NCBI GenBank assembly: GCA_900539165.1 | Contig: UQAZ01000018.1 | Location: 1-36,135, forward strand | DNA: 36,135 bases | From: an uncultured Oscillospiraceae bacterium | GTDB taxonomy: Bacteria > Bacillota > Clostridia > Oscillospirales > Acutalibacteraceae | Direction: 5' to 3' | Shown: piece after piece, positions 1 through 6,472 of the stretch | How positions within the stretch are numbered: the stretch's first letter is position 1 | Layout of the letters: each line of letters begins with the position of its first letter | Notes under the pieces: model-generated | Seen by the model: the letters and a program-made list of their open reading frames with translations, nothing else | The model's database searches: none | What the model was told of the DNA's origin: nothing | Position numbers and translations under genes: made by a program

Positions 1-27
1 GATTTGTATTTCTGTTTGTTTTAAAAA

Positions 28-53
28 TGGGCAATCCCGATTGGAATTGCCCA
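28..53 (-). terminator. Rho-independent terminator of greA-lysS
   Basis: An 8-bp stem TGGGCAAT/ATTGCCCA with an inner CC/GG pair is followed, reading on the minus strand, by a TTTTT run. It lies about 20 nt past the lysS stop, so it closes the greA-lysS operon. Confidence 0.8.
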
Positions 54-71
54 CTGATTATAAATATAAAA

Positions 72-1907
72 TTATTCGTTAATCGGTTTCATTGTCGGGA
101 AGAGCAATACATCACGAATCGAGTAGCTGTCGGTAAGAAGCATTACAAGTCTGTCGATACCGATACCGAGACCGCCCGTCGGAGGCATACCGTACTCGAG
201 AGCCATAACAAAATCGTTATCAATCATATTAGCCTCGTCATCGCCTGCTTCACGAAGTTTCATTTGAGCCTCAAAACGCTTCATTTGGTCGATTGGGTCG
301 TTAAGTTCGCTGTAAGCGTTGCCATACTCTCCGCCGAGAATGAACAGCTCAAATCTCTCTGTAAGAGCAGGACAATCGGGCTTTCTCTTTGTAAGCGGAC
401 TTACCTCAACAGGATAGTCCATAATGAATGTAGGCTGAGTAAGATTTTCCTCAACAAATTCCTCAAAGAACGAATTAAGAACATCGCCCCATGTTGCCTT
501 ACCCGGAGCAATTTCAATATTTCTTTGCTTAGCAATTTCAACAGCCTTTTCGTTATCGCCCATAAATGAAGCGAAGTCTACACCGCTGAATTCCTTAACT
601 GCGTCAACCATAGTAAGTCGTCTAAACGGAGTTTCAAGGTCAATTTCAGTACCGTTAAATACGATATGAAGGCTGTCGCAAACCTCGTTTGCCGCATTAC
701 GGATAAGTGCCTCGGCAATATCCATCATACCGTGATAATCTGTAAATGCCTGATAAAGCTCGATACAAGTAAACTCGGGATTATGGCGAACATCCATACC
801 CTCGTTACGGAAGTTTCTGCCGATTTCATAAACTCTTTCCATACCGCCTACAATAAGACGCTTTAAGTAAAGTTCTGTTGCGATACGAAGATACATATCC
901 ATATCAAGAGTGTTATGGTGGGTGATAAACGGTCTTGCCGCAGCACCGCCCGGGATAGTGTTAAGAATCGGGGTTTCAACCTCGATAAATCCGAGATTAT
1001 CAAGATACGAGCGAATAGAAGAAATAATCTTTGAACGCTTGATAAATGTATCCTTTACATCGGGATTCATAATCATATCAAGGTATCTTCTGCGGTATCT
1101 TGTATCTGTATCCGTAAGGCCGTGGAACTTTTCGGGAAGCGGAAGAAGCGACTTTGAAAGGAGTCTGATTTGCTTTGCATGAACGGAAATTTCACCCGTT
1201 CTGGTCTTAAACACAAAGCCCTTTACTTCAACTATATCTCCGATATCCCAAGTCTTAAACTCGCTGAACACATCCTCGCCCACATCGTTCATTCTAACAT
1301 AAGCCTGAATTCTGCCGTTTCTGTCCTGAATATCTACAAAGTTAGCCTTACCCATATCACGCCAGGTCATAATTCTGCCTGCGATGGTAACCTCCTGATT
1401 TTCAAGGTTTTCAAAATCAGCCTTGATTTCATCAGAATGATGGGTTTGCTCGGCAATGGTGATTTCAAACGGGTCTTTTCCGGCGTTCTGCATTGCGGTA
1501 AGCTTATCTATTCTAATCTGCTTTTGCTCGTTTTCGCTGAGAACAACCTCAGCCATAGTCATTTGAGCTGCATTTGCATTATTGCCGATTTTTTCGATAA
1601 TATCAAGAGCCTGCTCCTCGCTGTCGGCACTGCCCTGCAAGGCAACCGCACCTGTCTGGAGGAAAAGAGTATACTTAACGCTCTCGCCGTCAGCCTCTAC
1701 CAAATACTTCGGATTTGTTTTTTCCTCGTCGTTTTGAAGTGCGTTCTGCACCTTCATACGACTGTTTTTCTTTACAGCCTTAACGCCTCTCTTGCACTCG
1801 TCCTCCTTAGCGAAAACGGGAGAAGTGCCGACTGACTTTTCATCAATTAATAATTCAAATGTGAAAGTGCCGTCACCGTGCTTAGTGATTTCAAACTTTC
1901 CTGCCAT
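72..1907 (-). CDS. lysS: Lysyl-tRNA synthetase (class II) with N-terminal tandem DUF1508/YegP-like extension
   Basis: Charges tRNA-Lys with lysine in the cytoplasm. The class II LysRS body begins near residue 118 (AEVVLSENEQ), followed by the OB-fold anticodon-binding domain (VTIAGRIMTWRDMGKANF), motif 2 (RNFRNEGMDVRHNPEF) and motif 3 (PPTGGLGIGIDRLVML). Bacterial LysRS is usually about 490-510 aa; this one has 611. The extra ~115 residues look like two DUF1508/YegP repeats: residues 4-48 (FEITKHGDGTFTFEL to GVKAVKKN) and about 67-111 (YLVEADGESVKYTLFL to IIEKIGNNA). The long start is supported by an AGAGGT ribosome site 9 nt before ATG 1907 in the 30-nt gap after greA. The internal Met codons at the canonical LysRS start have no ribosome site. 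Product assignment is secure; the role of the extension is unknown. Confidence 0.96.
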   Translation of the reverse strand: MAGKFEITKHGDGTFTFELLIDEKSVGTSPVFAKEDECKRGVKAVKKNSRMKVQNALQNDEEKTNPKYLVEADGESVKYTLFLQTGAVALQGSADSEEQALDIIEKIGNNANAAQMTMAEVVLSENEQKQIRIDKLTAMQNAGKDPFEITIAEQTHHSDEIKADFENLENQEVTIAGRIMTWRDMGKANFVDIQDRNGRIQAYVRMNDVGEDVFSEFKTWDIGDIVEVKGFVFKTRTGEISVHAKQIRLLSKSLLPLPEKFHGLTDTDTRYRRRYLDMIMNPDVKDTFIKRSKIISSIRSYLDNLGFIEVETPILNTIPGGAAARPFITHHNTLDMDMYLRIATELYLKRLIVGGMERVYEIGRNFRNEGMDVRHNPEFTCIELYQAFTDYHGMMDIAEALIRNAANEVCDSLHIVFNGTEIDLETPFRRLTMVDAVKEFSGVDFASFMGDNEKAVEIAKQRNIEIAPGKATWGDVLNSFFEEFVEENLTQPTFIMDYPVEVSPLTKRKPDCPALTERFELFILGGEYGNAYSELNDPIDQMKRFEAQMKLREAGDDEANMIDNDFVMALEYGMPPTGGLGIGIDRLVMLLTDSYSIRDVLLFPTMKPINE

Positions 1908-1937
1908 ACATTTCTACCTCTGAATCTTTATTTCGGA

Positions 1938-2399
1938 TTAATCAATAGACTTAATCTCAAACTCTAAATTTCCGATAGGTGCCTCAACAACTACCTTTTC
2001 GCCTACGGCAGCACCGATAAGTGCCTTGCCGACAGGGCTTTCATCGGAAATCTTGCCCTGAGACGGATTACTCTGTGAGAAACCTACGATTTCATAAACA
2101 AACTCCTGACCGTCACGCTCAACAGTAACCTTTGAACCCATTGAAACCTTGTCGGAAGCTGTGCTGTCGATAATTACTGCATTTTTGAGCTGATACTCAA
2201 GCTCCTGAATACGAGCCTCAATCTTAGCCTGCTCACTCTTTGCCTCATCATATTCGCTGTTTTCACTAAGGTCACCGTAGGAACGAGCAACCTTGAGCTT
2301 TTCTGCAATATCAATTCTTCCTTCGGTTTTAAGCTGCTCAAGTTCTGCTTCAAGTTCTGCTTTACCTGCGACTGTCATAGTAAATGTTTTTGCTGCCAT
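1938..2399 (-). CDS. greA: Transcription elongation factor GreA
   Basis: Rescues backtracked RNA polymerase by stimulating transcript cleavage through the secondary channel. The 153-aa product has the usual order: an N-terminal antiparallel coiled coil (residues about 8-75, with the GDLSENSEYDEAK tip motif carrying the acidic residues), then a C-terminal FKBP-like domain with SPVGKALIGAAVGEKV. Length is close to the family norm of about 158. It is first in an operon with lysS, a common Firmicutes pairing, and is driven by a consensus promoter at 2440-2468. AAGGAGATATAATC places the ribosome site correctly before the ATG. Confidence 0.96.
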   Translation of the reverse strand: MAAKTFTMTVAGKAELEAELEQLKTEGRIDIAEKLKVARSYGDLSENSEYDEAKSEQAKIEARIQELEYQLKNAVIIDSTASDKVSMGSKVTVERDGQEFVYEIVGFSQSNPSQGKISDESPVGKALIGAAVGEKVVVEAPIGNLEFEIKSID

Positions 2400-2439
2400 G
2401 ATTATATCTCCTTACATTAATATACAATTTAACTAAATA

Positions 2440-2468
2440 ATTATATATTATATTAACTTCAATGTCAA
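2440..2468 (-). promoter_or_regulatory. Consensus sigma-A promoter of greA-lysS
   Basis: Minus strand: TTGACA (2468-2463), 17-nt spacer, TATAAT (2445-2440). Both hexamers match consensus exactly, about 40 nt upstream of the greA ATG. The ribosome site of the divergent DUF4417 remnant begins only 7 bp beyond the -35, leaving little room for an independent plus-strand promoter. Confidence 0.85.
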
Positions 2469-2490
2469 CAGCAAAAAAGGAGGAATTTTT

Positions 2491-3124
2491 ATTACAAACT
2501 ATGAATTCAGAAACGATACAATGTTTTTGAGAAATCAATTCAAAAGTGTCGGTATGTTCAAACTGCCGCTTGTTAAAAAACAAGAAATCAGTCTTGAAGA
2601 TGTAAGCCTAATAGGTTATGATAAAGTTAAGCAGAATTAAACCAAGTAAAATTATTTGCTATGGCAAGCCCTTTGACGAAATGAAGGGCGATATAATCGA
2701 AGTAGATTATGCCAAAACGAATAATTTGCAAAAATCGAACAGCGGTTTATATATCAAAACCTTTTACGGTTATGTTGATAACACATATAGAAAAGGCGGC
2801 GGGTCTGCAAACGGACAAAACTCCGGTAATCCCGAACCTGAGCAGGTTTGGACGCCGAAAGATAAAGAATCAGAAAGATTTTTAGGCGAACCGGGAGAAG
2901 TAATAGAAACATTTGATAAAAACGGTGAGAGAATGTTAACAAAAATAGGTAGAAACGGAAAAGCCGTTAAAGAAAGACATTATTCGGATCATAATAAGGG
3001 GCATAAACACTCTAATCCCCACGATCATAATATCGATTGGAATGATGGACATCCAAATTTTTCTTCACCTATAAATTATGCAAAAGATAATATTCCTGAA
3101 TTCAAATCAAAGGAGATATTAAAA
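2491..3124 (+). pseudogene. Decayed DUF4417-family gene (lost start codon, internal deletion, frameshift)
   Basis: Two pieces of one family lie in different frames. Piece 1 (2491-2640, 49 codons) follows a strong AAAAGGAGG with ideal 7-nt spacing, but the codon there is ATT. It reads TNYEFRNDTMFLRNQ to LIGYDKVKQN and stops, resembling a DUF4417 N-terminus. Piece 2, in another frame (open from ATG 2618), carries the C-terminal signature RIKPSKIICYGKPFDEMKG, then YVDNTYRKGGGSANG and a linker with GEPGEVIETF, KERHYSDHN and SNPHDHNIDW. From memory, intact members have a core of roughly 150-200 residues between these pieces, which is absent here. Piece 2 has no stop before 3415, so gene callers will report a 265-aa ORF at 2618-3415; its last 96 codons are listed separately because they have their own ribosome site. 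The SNPHDH linker also occurs near polymorphic toxin loci (recollection, unchecked). Confidence 0.7.
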
Positions 3125-3415
3125 ATGTACACAAAAAACAACCAGATTCTTAAATACCCAAAATACAATAGTGTAAACGAATTTAAGGAAAGTTTAATTC
3201 ACGGCAGAGAAATTGTTATAAAATGGAATAATGTTGAATATTCGATAGAATACGAGAACAATACTATGAGTGATTTTTCTATATGCGAGGCAAACAGACC
3301 GGAAACTGAAGTCCATTTTAAGTCGGTTGATGAATTGTTAAATTCAAAATTAAATTCAGATATTTACTTAAAGGATATAATTACAAAAGCGGAAATCAAT
3401 TGGAGAAATATTTAA
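3125..3415 (+). CDS. Small hypothetical protein, first of two tandem paralogues
   Basis: A 96-aa product starting at an ATG preceded by AAAGGAGA (3109-3116) with ~9-nt spacing, a far better start than that of the 265-codon frame containing it. It aligns along its length with the next gene: an EFKESL/EFYDSV helix, EIVIKWNN versus EIVFEWKD, a later F-x-SVDELLNSKL versus V-N-TIEELMNCEI, and a closing DIITKAEI versus DICTKFTVI. It is acidic and soluble with no signal peptide. I recall similar small proteins beside DUF4417/SNPHDH-linker genes, which could suggest an immunity-like or partner role, but nothing in the sequence proves this. Function unknown. Confidence 0.6.
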   Translation: MYTKNNQILKYPKYNSVNEFKESLIHGREIVIKWNNVEYSIEYENNTMSDFSICEANRPETEVHFKSVDELLNSKLNSDIYLKDIITKAEINWRNI

Positions 3416-3431
3416 AACAGGGCTGAACGAA

Positions 3432-3710
3432 ATGAATAATAATTATATAAATAACGATTATGACGGAGATTACAAAAGCAAGGAAGAATTTTACGATTCC
3501 GTAGAGCGTCATTCAGAAATTGTTTTTGAATGGAAAGACAAATCGTACGAAATATGTTCTATGGACGGAAAACGCTGGTGGTTTTTCAATGTGACAGATG
3601 ACACGAAGGTTATAGTAAATACAATAGAAGAACTTATGAATTGTGAAATTGACGGCGAGAGGCTCGTTGACATTTGCACAAAATTCACTGTTATCGAAAG
3701 AACATTTTAA
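3432..3710 (+). CDS. Small hypothetical protein, second of two tandem paralogues
   Basis: A 92-aa acidic soluble protein starting 16 nt after the preceding gene. It shares with that gene the pattern EFYDSV, EIVFEWKDKSYEI, a central aromatic-rich stretch (RWWFFNVTDD), TIEELMNCEI and a C-terminal LVDICTKFTVIERTF. The ribosome site (GGGCTGAACGAA) is weak, so it may be translationally coupled to the upstream gene. Similar size and collinear motifs indicate tandem duplication with strong divergence. Function unknown; the hairpin at 3752-3780 can terminate the transcript. Confidence 0.65.
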   Translation: MNNNYINNDYDGDYKSKEEFYDSVERHSEIVFEWKDKSYEICSMDGKRWWFFNVTDDTKVIVNTIEELMNCEIDGERLVDICTKFTVIERTF

Positions 3711-3751
3711 GTATTTGAACAAAACATTTGAAGAAATATTTAAGGGAACAA

Positions 3752-3780
3752 AAAAGGTTATCTCATTTACGAGATAACCT
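3752..3780. repeat. Terminator-like hairpin, copy 1 of a 29-bp direct repeat
   Basis: AAAAGGTTATCTC, a 6-nt loop ATTTAC, then GAGATAACCT. The same 29 bp recur exactly at 4043-4071, 291 bp downstream. Copy 1 lies about 40 nt after the second small paralogue and can fold as its terminator stem, although its right side has no T-run. Confidence 0.8.
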
Positions 3781-3939
3781 CAGCGTGTCGAAAACACTTT
3801 TTCGACACGCTGTAGGCTGTTGAGAAAGGTTCTGAATTTCGTTTTCTTGTGAAGGAAGATGTACGATGGTACCTCGACTGAGCAAAAAACGAAAAACGCC
3901 AAAAGTACCGTAAACTCGATGTTTACGGTACTTTTACAA

Positions 3940-3989
3940 TCCCTCCGTCAACACTTCGTGTTGCCACTTCCCTTTACACAAGGGAGGCA
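3940..3989. repeat. Branched palindromic extragenic repeat
   Basis: CCCTCC at the left pairs with GGGAGG at the right. Inside are two hairpins, CAACACttcGTGTTG and CTTCCCTTtacacAAGGGAG, giving a three-way-junction shape. There is no coding potential. It is similar in form to MITE-like repeats of Ruminococcaceae and Lachnospiraceae (recollection). Confidence 0.55.
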
Positions 3990-4042
3990 TTAAGCGGTTA
4001 ATTAATTTTATTGGTGTGCTTCAGGAGCTTTATCGACAGTCT

Positions 4043-4074
4043 AAAAGGTTATCTCATTTACGAGATAACCTTTT
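4043..4074 (-). terminator. Terminator of the liaF-like/pspC operon (copy 2 of the 29-bp repeat)
   Basis: Perfect stem AAAAGGTTATCTC/GAGATAACCTTTT with a 6-nt loop, T-rich on both sides. It starts 6 nt past the pspC stop and works for the minus strand. The first 29 bp duplicate 3752-3780 exactly. Confidence 0.8.
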
Positions 4075-4079
4075 TGTTT

Positions 4080-4325
4080 TTAATCGTTATCGACATTGGT
4101 AGGTGAATAATACGGGTCCTGCTCCTGATTAAAAGGTTGAGACGGCTCGTCCGGAATAACAAGCGCACATATGATATATGCAAGCACGCCTGCTCCGCCT
4201 GCGCATACTACCAATGCCCAAATCAAGCGAACGATTGTAGAATCAACATTCAAATACTCGGCAAGACCTCCGCAAACGCCGCAGAGTTTTCTGTCGGTTG
4301 TTGATTTATAGAGTTTCTTTCCCAT
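4080..4325 (-). CDS. PspC domain-containing membrane protein
   Basis: An 81-aa protein with a single PspC domain. The N-terminal KKLYKSTTDRKLCGVCGGLAEY motif (residues 3-24, given here in part) is followed by a hydrophobic segment about 34-58 (LIWALVVCAGGAGVLAYIICALVIPDE, partial) and a short acidic, Pro-rich tail. PspC proteins take part in phage-shock or envelope-stress sensing at the inner face of the membrane. It is 21 nt downstream of a LiaF-like gene on the same strand, and LiaF/PspC pairs occur in Firmicutes cell-envelope stress modules. No LiaRS-type kinase pair is next to it. Confidence 0.9.
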   Translation of the reverse strand: MGKKLYKSTTDRKLCGVCGGLAEYLNVDSTIVRLIWALVVCAGGAGVLAYIICALVIPDEPSQPFNQEQDPYYSPTNVDND

Positions 4326-4346
4326 TAGCTTTTTCTCCTTTTCACT

Positions 4347-5042
4347 TCAAACGACACCTGTTTTAATATCGGTGCCTCCAAACAGGTTTGTTACATTTAC
4401 AAAAATTGTCTTTGCATCGGGCGGAAGATTTTTATTACTCTTATCCGATGTACCGCCGAAAATGCTGTTTGATTTAACAACAACTCTGACATCCTGAGGA
4501 ACAAAAACATCCACACCGCCAAAGATTGAATTAACCGTAATTACGCAGTTATTCACTATATCTGCATTTCTTATATCAAGATTAATTCCGCCAAACGACG
4601 CAACAAATTTTCCGCCTGCAAAGCCGTTATCAAAGCGATAATCTTCGCCCGAAAATGTCGCATAGTATTCGGCATTCGACCGAACCATAGGCGCAGCACC
4701 GCTGTCGGACGGAAAATCGACCTTGGATTTGGAAGCCGTAAGAGTATTAATAACTATTGCAACACCCACGATTACAACGAGTACCGGTAAGATAAATGCC
4801 TTATACTGCCAAATGTCATAGTAGCAATTAATCAACAGTAACACACCGACAGCCAATCCCGTTGCACTCAAAGACTTATTCTCGCCATTGAACAAGCCGA
4901 TAAAACTCGGAACAATGATGAACAGAGTCCACCAGCCGTCAAAGAAAATAGAATAATTAATTAAATTTGCTTCTTTTAATCCCCAAAGCAAGCCTAATAA
5001 TATAACGGCTACACCCCAGAGAACACCCTTTGTTTTCTTCAT
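4347..5042 (-). CDS. LiaF-like membrane protein (LiaI-LiaF TM region plus cell-wall-active antibiotic response domain)
   Basis: A 231-aa protein with three or four hydrophobic segments in the first half (about residues 5-24, 36-52, 62-78 and 84-102). A soluble C-terminal half has repeated beta-strand motifs FGGINLDIRNADI, IFGGVDVFVPQDV, IFGGTSDKS and LFGGTDIK, which is the pattern of the LiaF C-terminal (DUF2154-type) domain. LiaF proteins repress or tune LiaRS-type responses to cell-wall stress. It is likely co-transcribed with pspC downstream, and GGAGGG precedes the ATG well. An extended -10 lies at 5087-5095. The regulatory partner is not in this window. Confidence 0.85.
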   Translation of the reverse strand: MKKTKGVLWGVAVILLGLLWGLKEANLINYSIFFDGWWTLFIIVPSFIGLFNGENKSLSATGLAVGVLLLINCYYDIWQYKAFILPVLVVIVGVAIVINTLTASKSKVDFPSDSGAAPMVRSNAEYYATFSGEDYRFDNGFAGGKFVASFGGINLDIRNADIVNNCVITVNSIFGGVDVFVPQDVRVVVKSNSIFGGTSDKSNKNLPPDAKTIFVNVTNLFGGTDIKTGVV

Positions 5043-5086
5043 ACTATTCCCTCCTAAGCATTTTGATATTCTAATGCTTATTATGA

Positions 5087-5095
5087 ATTATACCA
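5087..5095 (-). promoter_or_regulatory. Extended -10 promoter of the liaF-like/pspC operon
   Basis: Minus strand TGGTATAAT, an extended -10 (TGnTATAAT), 45 nt before the liaF-like ATG. No good -35 hexamer is visible at 16-18 nt, which fits an extended -10 or an activated promoter. Confidence 0.5.
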
Positions 5096-5143
5096 ACTAT
5101 TACTTACAGCAAAATGAACAAATAATTACTTTTTTGTAACAAA

Positions 5144-5218
5144 AAGAGAGCCACGGGGCAAAGCTCAAAAGCGTAATTCAACGGTTTTTTATGCAATGTA
5201 ACCCCAATCGGCTCTCTT
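5144..5218 (-). ncRNA. Structured intergenic element A (possible terminator or RNA motif)
   Basis: Read on the minus strand, a perfect 9-bp outer stem AAGAGAGCC/GGCTCTCTT is followed by TTTTTG. It encloses a GGGG/CCCC helix and a conserved core with ATTGCATAA and TGAG-N-TTTGCCC. The 51 nt from GGGG to CCCC (5205-5155) align with 14033-13983 almost without gaps. It lies just 3' of lysC and could end the hom-lysC transcript, but is longer and more structured than an ordinary terminator. Confidence 0.5.
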
Positions 5219-5243
5219 AAATCAAATCAAATATCGGTCAAAA

Positions 5244-6452
5244 TCAGTCGTTTGGAACGAACTTTGCGTGAACGGCAGAAACTGCTCTGTCTGCGTCGTC
5301 AGCGTTGATGATAACCGAAATCTTAATCTCGGATGTAGAAATCATTTTGATGTTAATATTTCTCTCATAGAGAGCCTCAAACATAGCGGTTGCAGTACCC
5401 GGATGTGACTCCATACCTGCACCTACGATTGAAACCTTTGCTACATTGGTATCGCAAACAATCTTTGCGTTTTGAAGATGTGAAGACTCTTTAAGAAGTT
5501 CAACTGCAACAGGACCGTTATCCTTGCTTACAGTGAACACGATGTCCTTTGTGCCGTCTCTGCCAAAGGATTGAAGAATAATATCAACATTGATATTTTT
5601 CTGTGAAAGCTTTGAAAATACATTAAATGCGACTCCCGGATTGTCCTCTACTCCGAGTACGGATACAAGTGCTACATCCTTATCTTTTGTTACGCCTCTG
5701 ATTAACATTTTTTCCATTTTTGCTACCTCCTTAACGATTGTACCCGGAACCGGGTTAAGTGATGAAAGAACCTCAAGTTCTACCGAATATTTTTTAGCCA
5801 TTTCTACCGAACGGTTATTAAGAACCTGTGCGCCGAGTGTTGCAAGCTCAAGCATTTCGTCATAGGTGATTTCCTTGAGCTTACGAGCATTTTCAACCTT
5901 GCGAGGGTCCGCTGTATAAACGCCCTCAACATCGGTAAATATCTGACATTTATCAGCGTGAAGTGCTGCGGCGATAGCAACTGCGGATGTGTCCGAACCG
6001 CCTCTGCCGAGGGTTGTAAGGTCATCGTATCTGTTAATGCCCTGGAAGCCTGCAACAACGCAGATATTATGTCTTGCAAGCTCAGCCTGCAATCTGTTAG
6101 GTCTGATATTCTTAATTCTTGCAGAGCCGTAAACGCTGTTTGTGTTAAAGCCTGCCTGCCATCCCAAAAGGCTGATTACAGGGAAGCCGAGCTTTTCGAT
6201 TGCCATAGCCAAAAGAGATATGGAAATCTGCTCACCTGCTGCCAAAAGCTGGTCAAGTTCTCTGTTTTTTGCAGTTGGGTTAATTTCGTTTGCCTTTTCG
6301 ATAAGGTCATCTGTTGTGTCGCCCTGAGCCGATACGACTACGACAACATCGTTGCCTGCCTTATAGGTATCGGTTACTATCCTTGCGACATTCATAACTC
6401 TTTCGGCATTAGCTACCGAAGAGCCTCCGAATTTCTGGACAATAAGTGCCAT
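5244..6452 (-). CDS. lysC: Aspartate kinase
   Basis: Phosphorylates aspartate, the first step of Lys/Met/Thr synthesis (ATP + L-Asp to aspartyl phosphate). The N-terminal kinase domain (about 1-240) has the KFGGSSV motif at 7-13, GRGGSDTSAVA near 149, and FTDVEGVYTADPR. Two ACT domains follow (about 260-330 and 340-400), typical of monofunctional, feedback-regulated enzymes; VSVLGVEDNPGVA and VSIVGAGMESHPGTA are the effector-binding faces. At 402 aa the length is normal. It is the last gene of the ACT protein-hom-lysC operon, 20 nt after hom, with AGGAGGAAAAT before the ATG. The internal Met that could produce a separate beta subunit was not evaluated. Confidence 0.96.
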   Translation of the reverse strand: MALIVQKFGGSSVANAERVMNVARIVTDTYKAGNDVVVVVSAQGDTTDDLIEKANEINPTAKNRELDQLLAAGEQISISLLAMAIEKLGFPVISLLGWQAGFNTNSVYGSARIKNIRPNRLQAELARHNICVVAGFQGINRYDDLTTLGRGGSDTSAVAIAAALHADKCQIFTDVEGVYTADPRKVENARKLKEITYDEMLELATLGAQVLNNRSVEMAKKYSVELEVLSSLNPVPGTIVKEVAKMEKMLIRGVTKDKDVALVSVLGVEDNPGVAFNVFSKLSQKNINVDIILQSFGRDGTKDIVFTVSKDNGPVAVELLKESSHLQNAKIVCDTNVAKVSIVGAGMESHPGTATAMFEALYERNINIKMISTSEIKISVIINADDADRAVSAVHAKFVPND

Positions 6453-6472
6453 ATTTTCCTCCTATATATCAA

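Larger units (their letters stand above)
3711..4079. repeat. Gene-free hairpin and repeat cluster
   Basis: No coding sequence is visible in these 369 bp. In order there is a hairpin at 3752-3780; a perfect 14-bp-stem hairpin at 3781-3812 (CAGCGTGTCGAAAA, loop CACT); about 88 bp of unstructured sequence; a perfect 15-bp-stem hairpin at 3901-3935 (AAAAGTACCGTAAAC, loop TCGAT); a branched palindromic repeat at 3940-3989 containing CAACACTTCGTGTTG and CTTCCCTTTACACAAGGGAG; and a second copy of the first hairpin at 4043-4071. The branched unit resembles extragenic CCCTCCGTC/AAGGGAGGC repeats scattered in gut Clostridia (recollection). Confidence 0.75.

Noticed and set aside
2362..2583. 73-aa minus-strand frame upstream of greA
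   Set aside because: It crosses the greA promoter, overlaps the greA start and shows no recognisable motif or ribosome site.
3752..4074. CRISPR array
   Set aside because: There are only two exact copies of one hairpin, spaced 291 bp apart, with no regular spacers and no cas genes.
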